Positions 1 through 8,350 of a DNA stretch of 64,000 nucleotides are shown piece by piece. Both the position numbers and the translations under genes were made by a program. Numbering within the stretch: the first letter of the stretch is position 1; the number at the start of each line of letters is the position of its first letter. The stretch spans positions 992,001 to 1,056,000 of the forward strand of contig NZ_VTFG01000001.1 in NCBI RefSeq assembly GCF_008692035.1, written 5' to 3'. The notes below the pieces were generated by a model. That model made no database searches and had not been told where the DNA came from. It worked only from the letters and a program-made list of their open reading frames with translations. The stretch is from Pseudomonas marginalis (GTDB taxonomy: Bacteria; Pseudomonadota; Gammaproteobacteria; Pseudomonadales; Pseudomonadaceae).

Positions 1-1051
1 CAGGCGCCCGGTCCTGCCTGTGCAGTTGAATCTGCAGCTCGGGCTGGTCGCCCTTGGCGCCACGGACCCAGGTGCCCGCGTAGGCATAAGGTTCGACGGT
101 TTCCCGCGTGATGCGCCAGATGCCGGTTTGACGGCCATCATCGGCGTATTCGTGCAGGTAGATAAACGACTGGTCGCCGTATTCACCCTGATCCCCCACC
201 AGTTTGATCGGCTTGCCGCTGCCGCTTTTGGTGTAGCGCACCTCACCGATCAGCACCGCGCCCTGTTGCTGGTACCAGAGCTGCACCGGGATCTTGCCGT
301 TGAGGGTGCCGGCCAGGAACTCGGGGTCTTCGTTGACCGGTCCTTCCAGCCTGGGCGTTTCCAGCCACTGGCCGTCCTTCCACTCACCGGTGGTGCGCAG
401 CATGTAGCCGCTGGGCATGCTGTTGTTGGCGTCATCGTCCGTCGCCGGCACTTCCGCCTGGGTGTACGCGCTGAGTCGCACCAGTTTGCCGTCGCGCATC
501 TGATAGCGGCTGGCGCGGGTCCAGCAGCAACCCCGGTCGGTCTGCGAATGGATAATGCCGTCCTTGGGATTGATCGAAAACATCCCGCCGGAGGTCTCGT
601 TGGCCAGGTCGGTCAAGGGGCCATTCAGCACCCAGTGGGACGTGTGCGGGTCTTGCAGATACACGTCGTAACTGGACTGGAAGTCCTTGTCCGCCCCGGT
701 GCCATTGCGGATCGCCAGGTCCTGGCGGCCATCCTGGTTGATATCGGCGAAGTACACCACGCCGTTCTCCCCCATCAGGCGCCAGTCTACGGTTCTGCCT
801 TGCTGGTCCAGCGGCACCTGGGCATCCGGGGTCTGCAATTGCTGAAGGATTTCGAGGGAGCGTTTGTCGCGCAGGGTGATGAGCGCCGGCGCCAAGTGCT
901 GCAAGTCCTGCGGCACGTCCGGGAACAAAACCTCGACCAGGTATTGACCGCTGGGGTCATTGACCGAGAACGAACGGGGGTCGGCCATGACGGGAGCGGC
1001 CAGGGCCAGGGAGAGGAGTACACCGCTGAGTCGCGTACGCATCCAACGCAT
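1..1051 (-). CDS. secreted protein of unknown function (3' part cut by window edge)
   Basis: The frame is open from a start at 1051 to the left edge, about 350 codons, with no stop inside the window. The N-terminus (MRWMRTRLSGVLLSLALAAPVMA) is a good Sec signal peptide with a predicted cut after VMA, so the product is probably periplasmic or secreted. The middle contains a GVVYFADINQDGRQDLAI stretch that resembles an FG-GAP/VCBS-like acidic loop, as in XAC2610-related proteins. I do not recognise a catalytic motif. A second in-frame ATG at 1042 is possible. The gene is divergent from the isochorismatase-like gene, with about 120 bp between them. Function unknown. Confidence 0.7.
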   Translation of the reverse strand, partial: MRWMRTRLSGVLLSLALAAPVMADPRSFSVNDPSGQYLVEVLFPDVPQDLQHLAPALITLRDKRSLEILQQLQTPDAQVPLDQQGRTVDWRLMGENGVVYFADINQDGRQDLAIRNGTGADKDFQSSYDVYLQDPHTSHWVLNGPLTDLANETSGGMFSINPKDGIIHSQTDRGCCWTRASRYQMRDGKLVRLSAYTQAEVPATDDDANNSMPSGYMLRTTGEWKDGQWLETPRLEGPVNEDPEFLAGTLNGKIPVQLWYQQQGAVLIGEVRYTKSGSGKPIKLVGDQGEYGDQSFIYLHEYADDGRQTGIWRITRETVEPYAYAGTWVRGAKGDQPELQIQLHRQDRAP

Positions 1052-1171
1052 CCTTGCTGAAATTCCGGGGGCGGCAGTGTAAAGGCAAATGGCAAAGGCA
1101 TCGAACAAATCGCTGTTTAGGCCCATTCAATGGCTGCTATGTTTTGTGCCTCACGAGCCAAAGGACGTGCC

Positions 1172-1735
1172 ATGGAACCGTTAGCCATAAACGCCGCACT
1201 GGTGATCATCGACATGCAGCAGGGCATGAATGACCCGAAGCTCGGGCGCCGCAACAACCCGCAGGCCGAGCAACAGTTGCAGCAATTGCTCGGCGCCTGG
1301 CGGCAGTCGGGGCGGCCTGTGGTGCACGTCAGGCACATCTCCCGTACCCCCGGCTCGGTATTCTGGCCGGGCCAGCCGGGCTGCGAATTTCAGCCTGCGC
1401 TGCAACCACTGGCCCACGAACACGTGGTGGAAAAGAACGTACCCTGTGCCTTTATCGCCACCGGGCTGGAACGCTGGCTGCACGCGCGTTCGATCAAGCA
1501 ACTGGTGATCGCCGGGGTGATCACCAACAACTCCGTCGAAGCAACCGCACGCACAGGCGGCAACCTCGGCTTTGACGTGCTCGTCGCCGCAGACGCCTGC
1601 TACACCTTCGATCAAACCGATGGGTCCGGGCGCCTGTGGCCAGCGGAGGACGTGCACGCGCTGTCGCTGAGCAACCTGGCCATGGACTACGCCAGGGTGG
1701 TCGAGACGGCCGGGATTCTCGGCGCTATGCGCTGA
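1172..1735 (+). CDS. isochorismatase-like (cysteine hydrolase fold) protein
   Basis: 187 aa; the start is set by AAGGA at 1160-1165, seven bases before ATG 1172. The isochorismatase fold is shown by [11 protein letters not shown] near the N-terminus (catalytic Asp), the Lys in [10 protein letters not shown], and the [28 protein letters not shown] segment. In most amidohydrolase members the last motif carries the nucleophilic Cys (TNxCV). Here the position is Ser (TNNSV), so a thiol mechanism is unlikely. Members with this variant are common in bacteria but have no assigned substrate. The last 11 bases overlap the convergent Nudix gene. Confidence 0.85.
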   Translation: MEPLAINAALVIIDMQQGMNDPKLGRRNNPQAEQQLQQLLGAWRQSGRPVVHVRHISRTPGSVFWPGQPGCEFQPALQPLAHEHVVEKNVPCAFIATGLERWLHARSIKQLVIAGVITNNSVEATARTGGNLGFDVLVAADACYTFDQTDGSGRLWPAEDVHALSLSNLAMDYARVVETAGILGAMR

Positions 1736-2180
1736 ACACACCGGCTTGCACCAGCATGTCAACCAGCGCTTCAGGCCAGACCGTTTCCTCGGTGGCACGC
1801 AACGCCTGAGCCGACCACCAATGATGGTCCGCCATCACCTGGGTCTCTTCCAGGGTCCATGCGGCCCTGGACAGTTCGGTGCTGGCGGTGTGCACTACAA
1901 AGTAATGCTCGACGGCCGACACCGTTTCACCGCTGGGCAGCATCAGCGCAAACCGGCGCTCGGCGATAGGCGCGGCAACGGCCTGCACCTGGATACCGGT
2001 TTCCTCGCGCAGCTCGCGGATGGCAGCGGCCTCGAAAGTCTCCCCCGGTTCGACACCGCCGCCAGGGGTAGCCCAGTAATTTTGACCGGCCAGTGCGCCG
2101 TCTTTATGGATGAACCTGAAGAGCAGTACTTCGTGCGCGGGGTTGATCACCAGCAGTCGTGCAGCCTTTCGTTCACGCAT
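1725..2180 (-). CDS. Nudix hydrolase
   Basis: 151 aa. The full Nudix box (GX5EX7REUXEEXGU) is present as [24 protein letters not shown], so the protein should hydrolyse a nucleoside diphosphate linked to another group with Mg2+. The substrate cannot be read from the sequence. Its start lies inside the 3' end of the upstream TetR gene (8-base overlap), and an AAGGAAG sequence precedes the ATG. The two genes are therefore probably co-transcribed and translationally coupled. Confidence 0.9.
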   Translation of the reverse strand: MRERKAARLLVINPAHEVLLFRFIHKDGALAGQNYWATPGGGVEPGETFEAAAIRELREETGIQVQAVAAPIAERRFALMLPSGETVSAVEHYFVVHTASTELSRAAWTLEETQVMADHHWWSAQALRATEETVWPEALVDMLVQAGVFSA

Positions 2181-2823
2181 GGGTCTTCCTTGGGGTCGGG
2201 GGTTGATGAGCCTGCAGATACGCCCTCAGCATCAAGGTGGTTTGCTGCTCCAGCGCAGCCTCGAACGCAGGCGCGGCGTTCCCCTCAAGCAGGGTGCGCA
2301 CCGGGCCGACGATGGCACTCAGCGAGATCGCCGCGACCAGGCCAGGGTCGTCAAAGTGGGCGTCGGACGCCGTTGCCAGCATGGCTGCAATCGCGCCCAC
2401 CATGCGCAGGTTGATACGTGCGACCAACTCCGGCCCGCCGCGTTCGGCTGCGATCGCATAGAGCGCCTTGGATACCGCCTGTTCGCGCAATTTTGCGGTG
2501 AGTAATGCCTTGACCAGGCCGCCCGCCATCTCCGCAACCGACGCGCCCTGAAGCCCGGAGCACGCCAGCTCGACGCTATCGGCCACGCGCACCAGGTGTT
2601 TTTCCAGAATGGCGGCGAGCAACGCATCGCGATTTGGGTAGTACTGGTAGAGACTGCCCACCGACATTCCCGCGCGCTCCGCCACCCGCGTAGTGGTGCA
2701 GCGCACCAGGCCCTGCTGGGTCAAAACCTGAAGGGTTGCCTCATGCAATGCTTCGACGGTTGCCGCAGAGCGTGCTTGAACCGCTGATTTTCTTGGCTTC
2801 AATGACGCTTTGACGGTGCTCAT
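2173..2823 (-). CDS. TetR/AcrR family transcriptional regulator
   Basis: 216 aa. The N-terminal helix-turn-helix is clear: [56 protein letters not shown]. The C-terminal ligand domain is of the usual size. It is divergent from an aldo/keto reductase gene, with a near-perfect 22-bp palindrome at 2840-2861 between them. It is therefore probably an autorepressor that also controls the reductase. It leads an operon with the overlapping Nudix gene. Confidence 0.92.
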   Translation of the reverse strand: MSTVKASLKPRKSAVQARSAATVEALHEATLQVLTQQGLVRCTTTRVAERAGMSVGSLYQYYPNRDALLAAILEKHLVRVADSVELACSGLQGASVAEMAGGLVKALLTAKLREQAVSKALYAIAAERGGPELVARINLRMVGAIAAMLATASDAHFDDPGLVAAISLSAIVGPVRTLLEGNAAPAFEAALEQQTTLMLRAYLQAHQPPTPRKTHA

Positions 2824-2839
2824 GGAATGCGAATTCCAA

Positions 2840-2861
2840 AATCTGAAGGATCCTTCATATT
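2840..2861. promoter_or_regulatory. palindromic operator candidate for the TetR regulator
   Basis: A 14-bp perfect palindrome, TGAAGGATCCTTCA (2844-2857), is extended by AAT/ATT arms with one mismatched pair, giving a 22-bp dyad. It lies 17 bp upstream of the TetR start and 34 bp upstream of the aldo/keto reductase start, the expected place for a shared operator. A weaker repeat, GGAAT-N4-ATTCC, lies at 2824-2837. The assignment is inferred from position and symmetry. Confidence 0.6.
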
Positions 2862-2895
2862 AGGGCCTTATTCAGTTCAAGCAAGAGCAGCAGTC

Positions 2896-3762
2896 ATGAG
2901 CAACCTGGCAAGCAGCGGCACCTTCACCCTTGGCGACCATAAGGTCAACCGCATCGGCTACGGCACAATGCAACTGGCTGGGCCGGGTGTATTCGGCCCG
3001 CCCAAGGACCGGGATGCGGCCCTGGCGGTACTACGTGAGGCCGTCGCAGCCGGTGTGAACCATATCGATACCAGCGATTTCTACGGACCGCACGTCACCA
3101 ACCAAATTATCCGAGAGGCGCTGCATCCTTACCGGGACGACCTCACGATCGTCACCAAGATCGGCGCCCGTCGCGACGATCAAGGTGGATGGCATGGCGC
3201 AGCATCGAAGGCGGAACTGACCCAGGCCGTGCATGACAACTTGCGTAACCTGGGCCTGGACGTGCTGGATGTGGTCAATTTCCGTTGCACCCACAACCTG
3301 ATGGGCACGGCAGAAGGCTCGATCGCAGCGCCCCTGGCCGCACTTGCCGAACTGCAACAGCAGGGCCTGGTACGCCATATCGGCATCAGCAACGTCACGC
3401 CGACGCAAGTGGCCGAAGCCCGTGGCCTGATTGAGTTCGTCTGCGTGCAGAACCTGTACAACATCGCCCACCAACACGACAACGCCTTGATCGATGAGCT
3501 GGCCAGGGACGGCATCGCCTATGTACCGTTCTTCCCCCTAGGCGGATTTACCCCGGTCCAATCATCGACACTGACTAACGTTGCCCTGCGCCTGGGCGTA
3601 ACGCCAAAGCAACTGGCCCTGGCGTGGTTGCTGCGTCGCTCAGCGAATATCCTGCTGATTCCGGGGACCTCATCGGTCGCTCATTTGCGAGAAAACCTCG
3701 CCGTAGCCGAACTGGACCTGACGGACGACGTGCTGGCAGAACTGAACGACATCGCAGGGTAA
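2896..3762 (+). CDS. aldo/keto reductase
   Basis: 288 aa from ATG 2896 (MSNLASSGTF). A longer frame from 2827 would run through the operator and is unlikely. Family marks are NHIDTSDFYGPHVTN (catalytic Tyr region), VTKIGARRD (catalytic Lys) and a C-terminal IPGTSSVAHLRENL cofactor loop. It should reduce aldehydes or ketones with NADPH in the cytoplasm. Its place next to a divergent TetR gene and a palindrome suggests induction by an electrophile or small carbonyl. The substrate is not identifiable. Confidence 0.9.
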   Translation: MSNLASSGTFTLGDHKVNRIGYGTMQLAGPGVFGPPKDRDAALAVLREAVAAGVNHIDTSDFYGPHVTNQIIREALHPYRDDLTIVTKIGARRDDQGGWHGAASKAELTQAVHDNLRNLGLDVLDVVNFRCTHNLMGTAEGSIAAPLAALAELQQQGLVRHIGISNVTPTQVAEARGLIEFVCVQNLYNIAHQHDNALIDELARDGIAYVPFFPLGGFTPVQSSTLTNVALRLGVTPKQLALAWLLRRSANILLIPGTSSVAHLRENLAVAELDLTDDVLAELNDIAG

Positions 3763-3767
3763 ACGCA

Positions 3768-4199
3768 TCAGCCTGCCAGTAATTGCGCGATAGCCTTACG
3801 CAACTCCCCATGCACGTCTTCCGCGTACGGCAACGCATTTTTCCAGTCATAAAACCAAACGGGCATCTTGCGCTTGTCATCCGGTTCCGAGGCGTAGCGC
3901 GGGAAAATATGGCAATGCAACTCCGGCTCCGAATTGCCCAGGATCTCGTAGTTCATCCGCAATGCACCGCTGGCTTGCAGCACCGCGTCGCCGATGCGCG
4001 CCATGTCGAGTAGGTAGATCGCGCGGGCGTCGGCATCCAGGTCGTTCAGGCTGGCGACCACCGGGTCGGGCAATAGCAGGCAGTAGCCAGGCAGGAATTG
4101 CACATCGCCCATCACTGCCCAGCCTGAGGGCATGCGGCAGATGACTTTGTCGTTAGTGCCGTTGCGGGCCTGTTCTACGCGTTCCATGATCAGCGGCAT
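3768..4199 (-). CDS. HIT family protein
   Basis: 143 aa. The histidine-triad region reads EPELHCHIFPRYASEPDD. The catalytic (middle) and last histidines of HxHxH are present, but the first is replaced by Glu. A GTNDKVICRMPSGWAVMGD segment and QFLPGYCLLLPDP precede it, as in a proteobacterial HIT subgroup. Likely a nucleotide hydrolase or transferase of unknown substrate. CAAGGACAGGGT lies just before the start. Convergent with the aldo/keto reductase, with five bases between stops. Confidence 0.85.
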   Translation of the reverse strand: MPLIMERVEQARNGTNDKVICRMPSGWAVMGDVQFLPGYCLLLPDPVVASLNDLDADARAIYLLDMARIGDAVLQASGALRMNYEILGNSEPELHCHIFPRYASEPDDKRKMPVWFYDWKNALPYAEDVHGELRKAIAQLLAG

Positions 4200-4273
4200 A
4201 CCCTGTCCTTGCGTTAGGTGAGTGCGGGCTGCATCTTAACCATCGTCGACATTTTCAGCACTGGAAACAGCCC

Positions 4274-4951
4274 ATGCGCATCGCCTGCCTTCATACCGCA
4301 GCCAGCAATATCAGCGTGTTTGAAACCGCCGCGAAAGCACTGGGTATCGGCGCTGATGTGCTACGCCATGAAGTGCGCGCCGACCTGTTGGCTGCTGCCG
4401 AAAACGCCGGTCATCTGAGCGCCGACATCTGCGCATCCACCGCATCAGCCCTGCTTGCACTGGCTGAACAGGCCGACGCCGTGGTGCTCACCTGCTCGAC
4501 CCTGGGTCCGGTCGTTGAAGGTATCTCCAGCAGTGTCCCGATCCTGAGGACAGACGAAGCGCTGGCCGCCTCGGCGGTGCAGGCGGGCGGAAAAATTGCG
4601 GTGCTGTGCGCGGTGGAAACCACCCTCGAACCGACCGCGCGGCTGTTTCACAAGGCCGCGCTGCAATCGAACGCGGTCGTCGAAGTGCGGCTGGTTCCGG
4701 GGGCATGGCGCTTGTTCAAGGCGGGTGACATCGACGGCTACCTGGCGACAATCGCCAAAGCTGCCGATGCCGCCTATAGGGATGGAATGACACGGGTTGC
4801 GCTGGGCCAGGCGTCGATGAGCGCGGCCGCCGTGCAGGTAACGGCCGGCCCGCTGCCCCTCACCAGCGCAGCGGCCGGGCTGGCGGCCGCTATGCGGGCC
4901 GTTGCCCTCAGTGCGGTTGTGCAACCATTGCACGCCAGGCCTGAACGCTAG
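4274..4951 (+). CDS. Asp/Glu racemase-like protein
   Basis: 225 aa (MRIACLHTAASNISVFETAAKALG). The Asp/Glu/hydantoin racemase fold is suggested by AVVLTCSTLGPV, which supplies one of the two catalytic cysteines. The second half-motif reads RVALGQASMSAA, with Ala/Ser where racemases usually have GCT, so classical two-base racemisation is doubtful. An arylmalonate decarboxylase-like or other one-cysteine activity is possible. The 3' end overlaps the convergent GST gene by 44 bases. Confidence 0.7.
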   Translation: MRIACLHTAASNISVFETAAKALGIGADVLRHEVRADLLAAAENAGHLSADICASTASALLALAEQADAVVLTCSTLGPVVEGISSSVPILRTDEALAASAVQAGGKIAVLCAVETTLEPTARLFHKAALQSNAVVEVRLVPGAWRLFKAGDIDGYLATIAKAADAAYRDGMTRVALGQASMSAAAVQVTAGPLPLTSAAAGLAAAMRAVALSAVVQPLHARPER

Positions 4952-5600
4952 GTCGCTCGTTGACCCTGGCCTGCCAGGCGCGCAGGGCTTCACACGTCTG
5001 CGGCACCGGCAATTGCACCAGGTCCGCGAAGATCATGCCGCCGAGTAACGCGATATCGGCCATTGAGAAGGCATCGCCTGCCACAAAGGCGCGGGTCTTG
5101 AGCACGTTATCGAAATAGTGCATCCCCCTGACCGCCTTGTCCCGCATGCGCATGCCCCATTCGGCGTTCTGATAAAGCTCGACCTCAGGCCCAAGCCCAG
5201 GGGTGGCATGATGGAAATACACGCTGACCGCATCCATCAATTCAATCTCTGCGCGCTTGGTCATCATGTGGATCAGGCCTTGCTCGGTCGGCGTCCTGCC
5301 GGTGAGGGTCGGGTTGCCATCGAGCGTGTCCAGGTACTGGGTGATAGCCGTGCATTCAGCGATGAACGTGCCGTCGTGCAGTTGCAGCACTGGCAGGGTG
5401 CCGGAGTAGTTGAGGGCCAGGAACTCAGGTTGTTTGTGCTCCCCTTTCCATAGGTTGACCGACACGAACTCAACGCGCGGCAACAGATCTTTCTCGGCCA
5501 GCGCTATACGAACGCGCGCTGGATAGGGGCCGTTGTACCAATCATAAATTTTCATCAACGGAGGTTGGGATACGTCGGGTTGTGGTTGTTGGAACGTCAT
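4908..5600 (-). CDS. glutathione S-transferase family protein
   Basis: 230 aa. The thioredoxin-like N-terminal domain (MKIYDWYNGPYPARVRIALAEKDLL ... SGTLPVLQLHDGTFIAECTAITQYLD) holds the cis-Pro (TLPVL) and the E-C/S glutathione site. An alpha-helical C-terminal domain follows, with AFVAGDAFSMADIALLGG. A second in-frame start (MKIYDW, 5555) would give 215 aa, closer to the family norm, but has no better ribosome site. Divergent from a TetR gene with two matching 20-bp operators between them, so probably induced by an electrophilic stress signal. Confidence 0.88.
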   Translation of the reverse strand: MTFQQPQPDVSQPPLMKIYDWYNGPYPARVRIALAEKDLLPRVEFVSVNLWKGEHKQPEFLALNYSGTLPVLQLHDGTFIAECTAITQYLDTLDGNPTLTGRTPTEQGLIHMMTKRAEIELMDAVSVYFHHATPGLGPEVELYQNAEWGMRMRDKAVRGMHYFDNVLKTRAFVAGDAFSMADIALLGGMIFADLVQLPVPQTCEALRAWQARVNERPSVQAWRAMVAQPH

Positions 5601-5612
5601 GATCTGCTCGCC

Positions 5613-5632
5613 TACCTGTCAAATGGTAGGTA
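5613..5632 (-). promoter_or_regulatory. TetR operator copy 1 (GST promoter side)
   Basis: On the minus strand this reads TACCTACCATTTGACAGGTA. It matches the second copy at 5667-5686 at 18 of 20 positions and has dyad symmetry (CCTACC ... GGTAGG). It starts 13 bp upstream of the GST start codon, a position that would block transcription when bound. Inferred operator of the divergent TetR protein. Confidence 0.65.
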
Positions 5633-5666
5633 GAGATTGAAGGTATTATTTCAGGCCGTCAAGCAT

Positions 5667-5686
5667 TACCTACCAGTTGGCAGGTA
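5667..5686 (+). promoter_or_regulatory. TetR operator copy 2 (tetR promoter side)
   Basis: Reads TACCTACCAGTTGGCAGGTA, with palindromic arms TTACCT/AGGTAA at 5666-5671 and 5682-5687. The shared consensus with copy 1 is TACCTACCANTTGNCAGGTA. Together the two sites flank the promoters of the divergent GST and tetR genes, pointing to autoregulation. Confidence 0.65.
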
Positions 5687-5739
5687 AAACCTTATCAGCG
5701 TAGAATTCGCCCCTACCCACATTTAAGAGCAATCCACCC

Positions 5740-6303
5740 GTGAGTGAAAATGCCCGCGAAGCGATTCTGGAAGCCGCCAGACTCGCCGCTCAGCACTACG
5801 GCTACAGTGGCATCAACTTCCGCAGCATCGGCGAAACGGTGGGGATCAAGAACGCCAGTATCTATTACCACTTCCCGAGCAAAGCCGATCTCGGCGCAGC
5901 CGTTGCCAGGCGCTATTGGGAAGACGCCGCCAGCGCCCTCGCGGCGATACGCAGCGAGAACCCGGAGCCGCTGCAATGCCTGCGTGCTTATCCGAGCATC
6001 TTTCGAAAATCACTCGAAGACGGCAACCGCTTGTGCCTGTCCAGTTTTATGGCGGCCGAATATCAGGACCTGCCGGAGCCGGTGAAGGAAGAGATACTGA
6101 CGTTTGCCAATATCAACGTAGCCTGGCTGGGGGCGTTGCTTGCCGAGATCGAACCCGGCAATACAGAGGCATGCGAGCGTCGCGCGCGTGCCATCTACAC
6201 CGCCATTGCCGGCGCGCAGTTGATTGCCCGCACCCGGGCCGATCTCGGTTTGTACGACGAACTGGTCCAGAGTTATCGGGACGCGGGGCTTATCCCGGCG
6301 TGA
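5740..6303 (+). CDS. TetR/AcrR family transcriptional regulator
   Basis: 187 aa starting at GTG 5740 (SENAREAILEAARLAAQHYGYSGINFRSIGETVGIKNASIYYHFPSKADLG), a textbook TetR helix-turn-helix. The C-terminal domain (SFMAAEYQDLPEPVKEEILTFANINVAWLGALLAEIEPGN) resembles regulators of reductive detoxification genes. Divergent from a GST gene; the 139-bp interval carries two near-identical operator-like 20-mers, so local repression of both genes is likely. Confidence 0.9.
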   Translation: MSENAREAILEAARLAAQHYGYSGINFRSIGETVGIKNASIYYHFPSKADLGAAVARRYWEDAASALAAIRSENPEPLQCLRAYPSIFRKSLEDGNRLCLSSFMAAEYQDLPEPVKEEILTFANINVAWLGALLAEIEPGNTEACERRARAIYTAIAGAQLIARTRADLGLYDELVQSYRDAGLIPA

Positions 6304-6457
6304 CAAGCTGGAGCCCTGCCGGCGACAGGTAGCGCTCCAGCAATGGCCCCATCGCTGTTGGCCCAACAACACTGCTTGGACAGCTTGTGCTGAATCAACA
6401 CACGCCTCCTCCCCAAAAAATCCACATATCCCATTGAAATAAAAGCATTTAATCCTC

Positions 6458-6473
6458 TGGCATGACGCGTGCA
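6458..6473 (+). promoter_or_regulatory. candidate sigma-54 promoter of the AMP-binding/ABC operon
   Basis: TGGCATGACGCGTGCA matches TGGCAC-N5-TTGCA with two substitutions and keeps both essential elements: GG at -24 and GC at -12, correctly spaced. Transcription would start near 6485, about 20 bases before the ATG at 6506. No sigma-54 activator gene is in the window, so the activator would have to act from elsewhere. Confidence 0.55.
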
Positions 6474-6505
6474 ATCGCCTTCGCATACTGACGAAGGATA
6501 CCCCC

Positions 6506-7561
6506 ATGCCCCAGACACTGCCCCAAGCGCTGTTGCGCCAAGCCCACACCCGAGGGTCGGCGATTGCCTTGCGCTTCAAGCGCCTGGGTATCTGGCATGA
6601 GCGCAGCTGGAGCGAGGTGGCGCACGAGGTCAGCCAGCTCGCTGCCGCCTTGCATCAGCGCCGCTTCGGGCCTGACGATAACCTGTTGATCCTCAGCCAG
6701 GCGCGCCCCGAAGCGTTGCTGCTGGCGCTGGCCGCGCAATGGCTGGGCGCCAGCGTCACGCTGCTGGACCCGGACCGCGACAACCGGGCGCTGCTGGCCG
6801 GGCTGCGACCGCGCTTCGTGCTCGTGCAAGACCTGGAAGCGCTGCAACAACTCGGTGAACGCGGGGTGGTGGTGTTTCTTGACGGGCGTGGCCTGAGCCA
6901 GTTCGCAGACACCGATTTGATCGACTATGCCGAGCTGCGTGCCGATGCACCGCCACCCGCCCACGCCCCGCAGCCGAGCGACACCGCCTTCGTCTTTCAT
7001 GCCGACACCTCCCTGCACTTGACCCACGGGCAACTGCTCGCGGGCGCGCGGACGCTGATCGACCGCGAACACCTCGGCGCCGACGACGAAGCCCTCGCCG
7101 CACGGGTGTTTGCCGCCAGCGGGCAGGCACGCTACCTGCTCGCGCCCTGGCTGCACGCCGGCTTTCGGCTGAACTTCCCCGAGGCCCTGGCCACCCGCGA
7201 CACCGACCGCCGCGAGCTGGGCCCGACCCTGGTGCTGGGCACCCGCGAATCCTATGGGCGCCTGGAGCAATGGGTGCGTGAACGCCTGCCACTGCCGGGC
7301 AGCTTCAGCCATCGTTTATACGACTGGGCCATGCAGCCGCCCCCCTCCCCCGTGCGCCGCTGGCTGGGCCATTGGCTGGTGCGGCGGCCTTTGCTGGATG
7401 TACTGGGCATGAGCCGCCTGCGCGTGCCCTTGCTGGTCGGACCGCCACTGCATCCGGAAAGTGCCGCCTTCTTTGCGGCCCTGGGCATTCGTCCCGGCCA
7501 TTGGCAAGAGCCGTCCACCCGCCACGAACCCAGTGACCACTTGCTGCCTCAATCTGCCTGA
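6506..7561 (+). CDS. short, divergent AMP-binding (acyl-CoA synthetase-like) protein
   Basis: 351 aa, against about 500-650 for full adenylate-forming enzymes. The N-terminal part is recognisable: ALLRQAHTRGSAIALRFKRLGIWHERSWSEVAHEVSQLAAAL and PEALLLALAAQWLGASVTLLDP match the start of acyl-CoA synthetases. Where the ATP-binding TSGTTGxPKG loop should be, the protein has FVFHADTSLHLTHGQLL, and the C-terminal domain is absent. It is probably inactive as a ligase or has taken a new role. First gene of an ABC operon; such operons often begin with a full-length synthetase gene. No frameshift is visible. Confidence 0.6.
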   Translation: MPQTLPQALLRQAHTRGSAIALRFKRLGIWHERSWSEVAHEVSQLAAALHQRRFGPDDNLLILSQARPEALLLALAAQWLGASVTLLDPDRDNRALLAGLRPRFVLVQDLEALQQLGERGVVVFLDGRGLSQFADTDLIDYAELRADAPPPAHAPQPSDTAFVFHADTSLHLTHGQLLAGARTLIDREHLGADDEALAARVFAASGQARYLLAPWLHAGFRLNFPEALATRDTDRRELGPTLVLGTRESYGRLEQWVRERLPLPGSFSHRLYDWAMQPPPSPVRRWLGHWLVRRPLLDVLGMSRLRVPLLVGPPLHPESAAFFAALGIRPGHWQEPSTRHEPSDHLLPQSA

Positions 7562-7571
7562 CGAGCCTTCC

Positions 7572-8348
7572 ATGCCCACACCCACTGAAGCGGTATTACT
7601 GCGGCTCGATGACATCTCCCTGTCGTTCAAGGGCATCAAGGCCATCACCTCCATCAGTTTCGAGGTCAAGGCCGGTGACATCTGCGGCCTGATCGGCCCC
7701 AACGGCGCGGGTAAAAGCTCGCTGCTCAACGTGATCAACGGGGTCTACCACCCCCAGGGCGGCAGCATCCGCTACGCCGGCCAGACCCGGCGGCGCATGC
7801 GTGCGCACCAGGCGGCCGAAGGCGGGATTGCGCGGACCTTCCAGAATATCGCGCTGTTCAAGGGCATGAGCGTGCTCGACAACGTGCTTACCGGGCGCAA
7901 CCTCAAGCGCCGCAGCAGTTGGCTGGAGCAGATGCTGCGCGTGGGCCGTGCGCCACGGGAGGACGACGCCCACCGCCTGCACGCGGAAAAGGTGATTGCC
8001 TTCCTGCAGATCCATCCCTGGCGCCACGTGCTGGTCGGCACCCTGCCCTATGGCCTGCAAAAACGTGTCGAACTGGCCCGCGCCCTGGCCGCCGAACCGA
8101 CCCTGCTGTTGCTGGATGAACCCATGGCCGGCATGAACGCCCAGGAGAAAGCCCAGATGAGCCAGTTCATCCGCGACATCAACCGCGAGTTCGGCACCAC
8201 CGTGGTGTTGATCGAGCACGACATCGGCGTGGTCATGGGCTTGTGCGACCACGTGGTGGTCCTCGACTACGGTCGCAAGATCGGCGACGGCACCCCGCAA
8301 CAGGTGCGCGCCAACCCCCATGTCATCGCCGCCTACCTGGGGACCTGA
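7572..8348 (+). CDS. branched-chain amino acid-type ABC transporter ATP-binding protein (LivG-like)
   Basis: 258 aa from ATG 7572, 10 bases after the previous stop. Walker A is GPNGAGKSS, the signature region is LPYGLQKRVELARALA (the usual LivG variant of LSGGQ), and Walker B is LLLLDEPMAGMN, with the H-loop at IEHDIGVVMG. It powers the two permeases encoded directly downstream. Transporters of this class normally have two different ATPases; only this one is in the operon. The substrate need not be an amino acid. Confidence 0.92.
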   Translation: MPTPTEAVLLRLDDISLSFKGIKAITSISFEVKAGDICGLIGPNGAGKSSLLNVINGVYHPQGGSIRYAGQTRRRMRAHQAAEGGIARTFQNIALFKGMSVLDNVLTGRNLKRRSSWLEQMLRVGRAPREDDAHRLHAEKVIAFLQIHPWRHVLVGTLPYGLQKRVELARALAAEPTLLLLDEPMAGMNAQEKAQMSQFIRDINREFGTTVVLIEHDIGVVMGLCDHVVVLDYGRKIGDGTPQQVRANPHVIAAYLGT

Positions 8349-8350
8349 GC

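Noticed and set aside
20..1060. 346-codon plus-strand open frame at the left edge
   Set aside because: The minus strand carries an uninterrupted frame with a signal peptide and better composition over the same stretch, so the plus-strand frame is a shadow.
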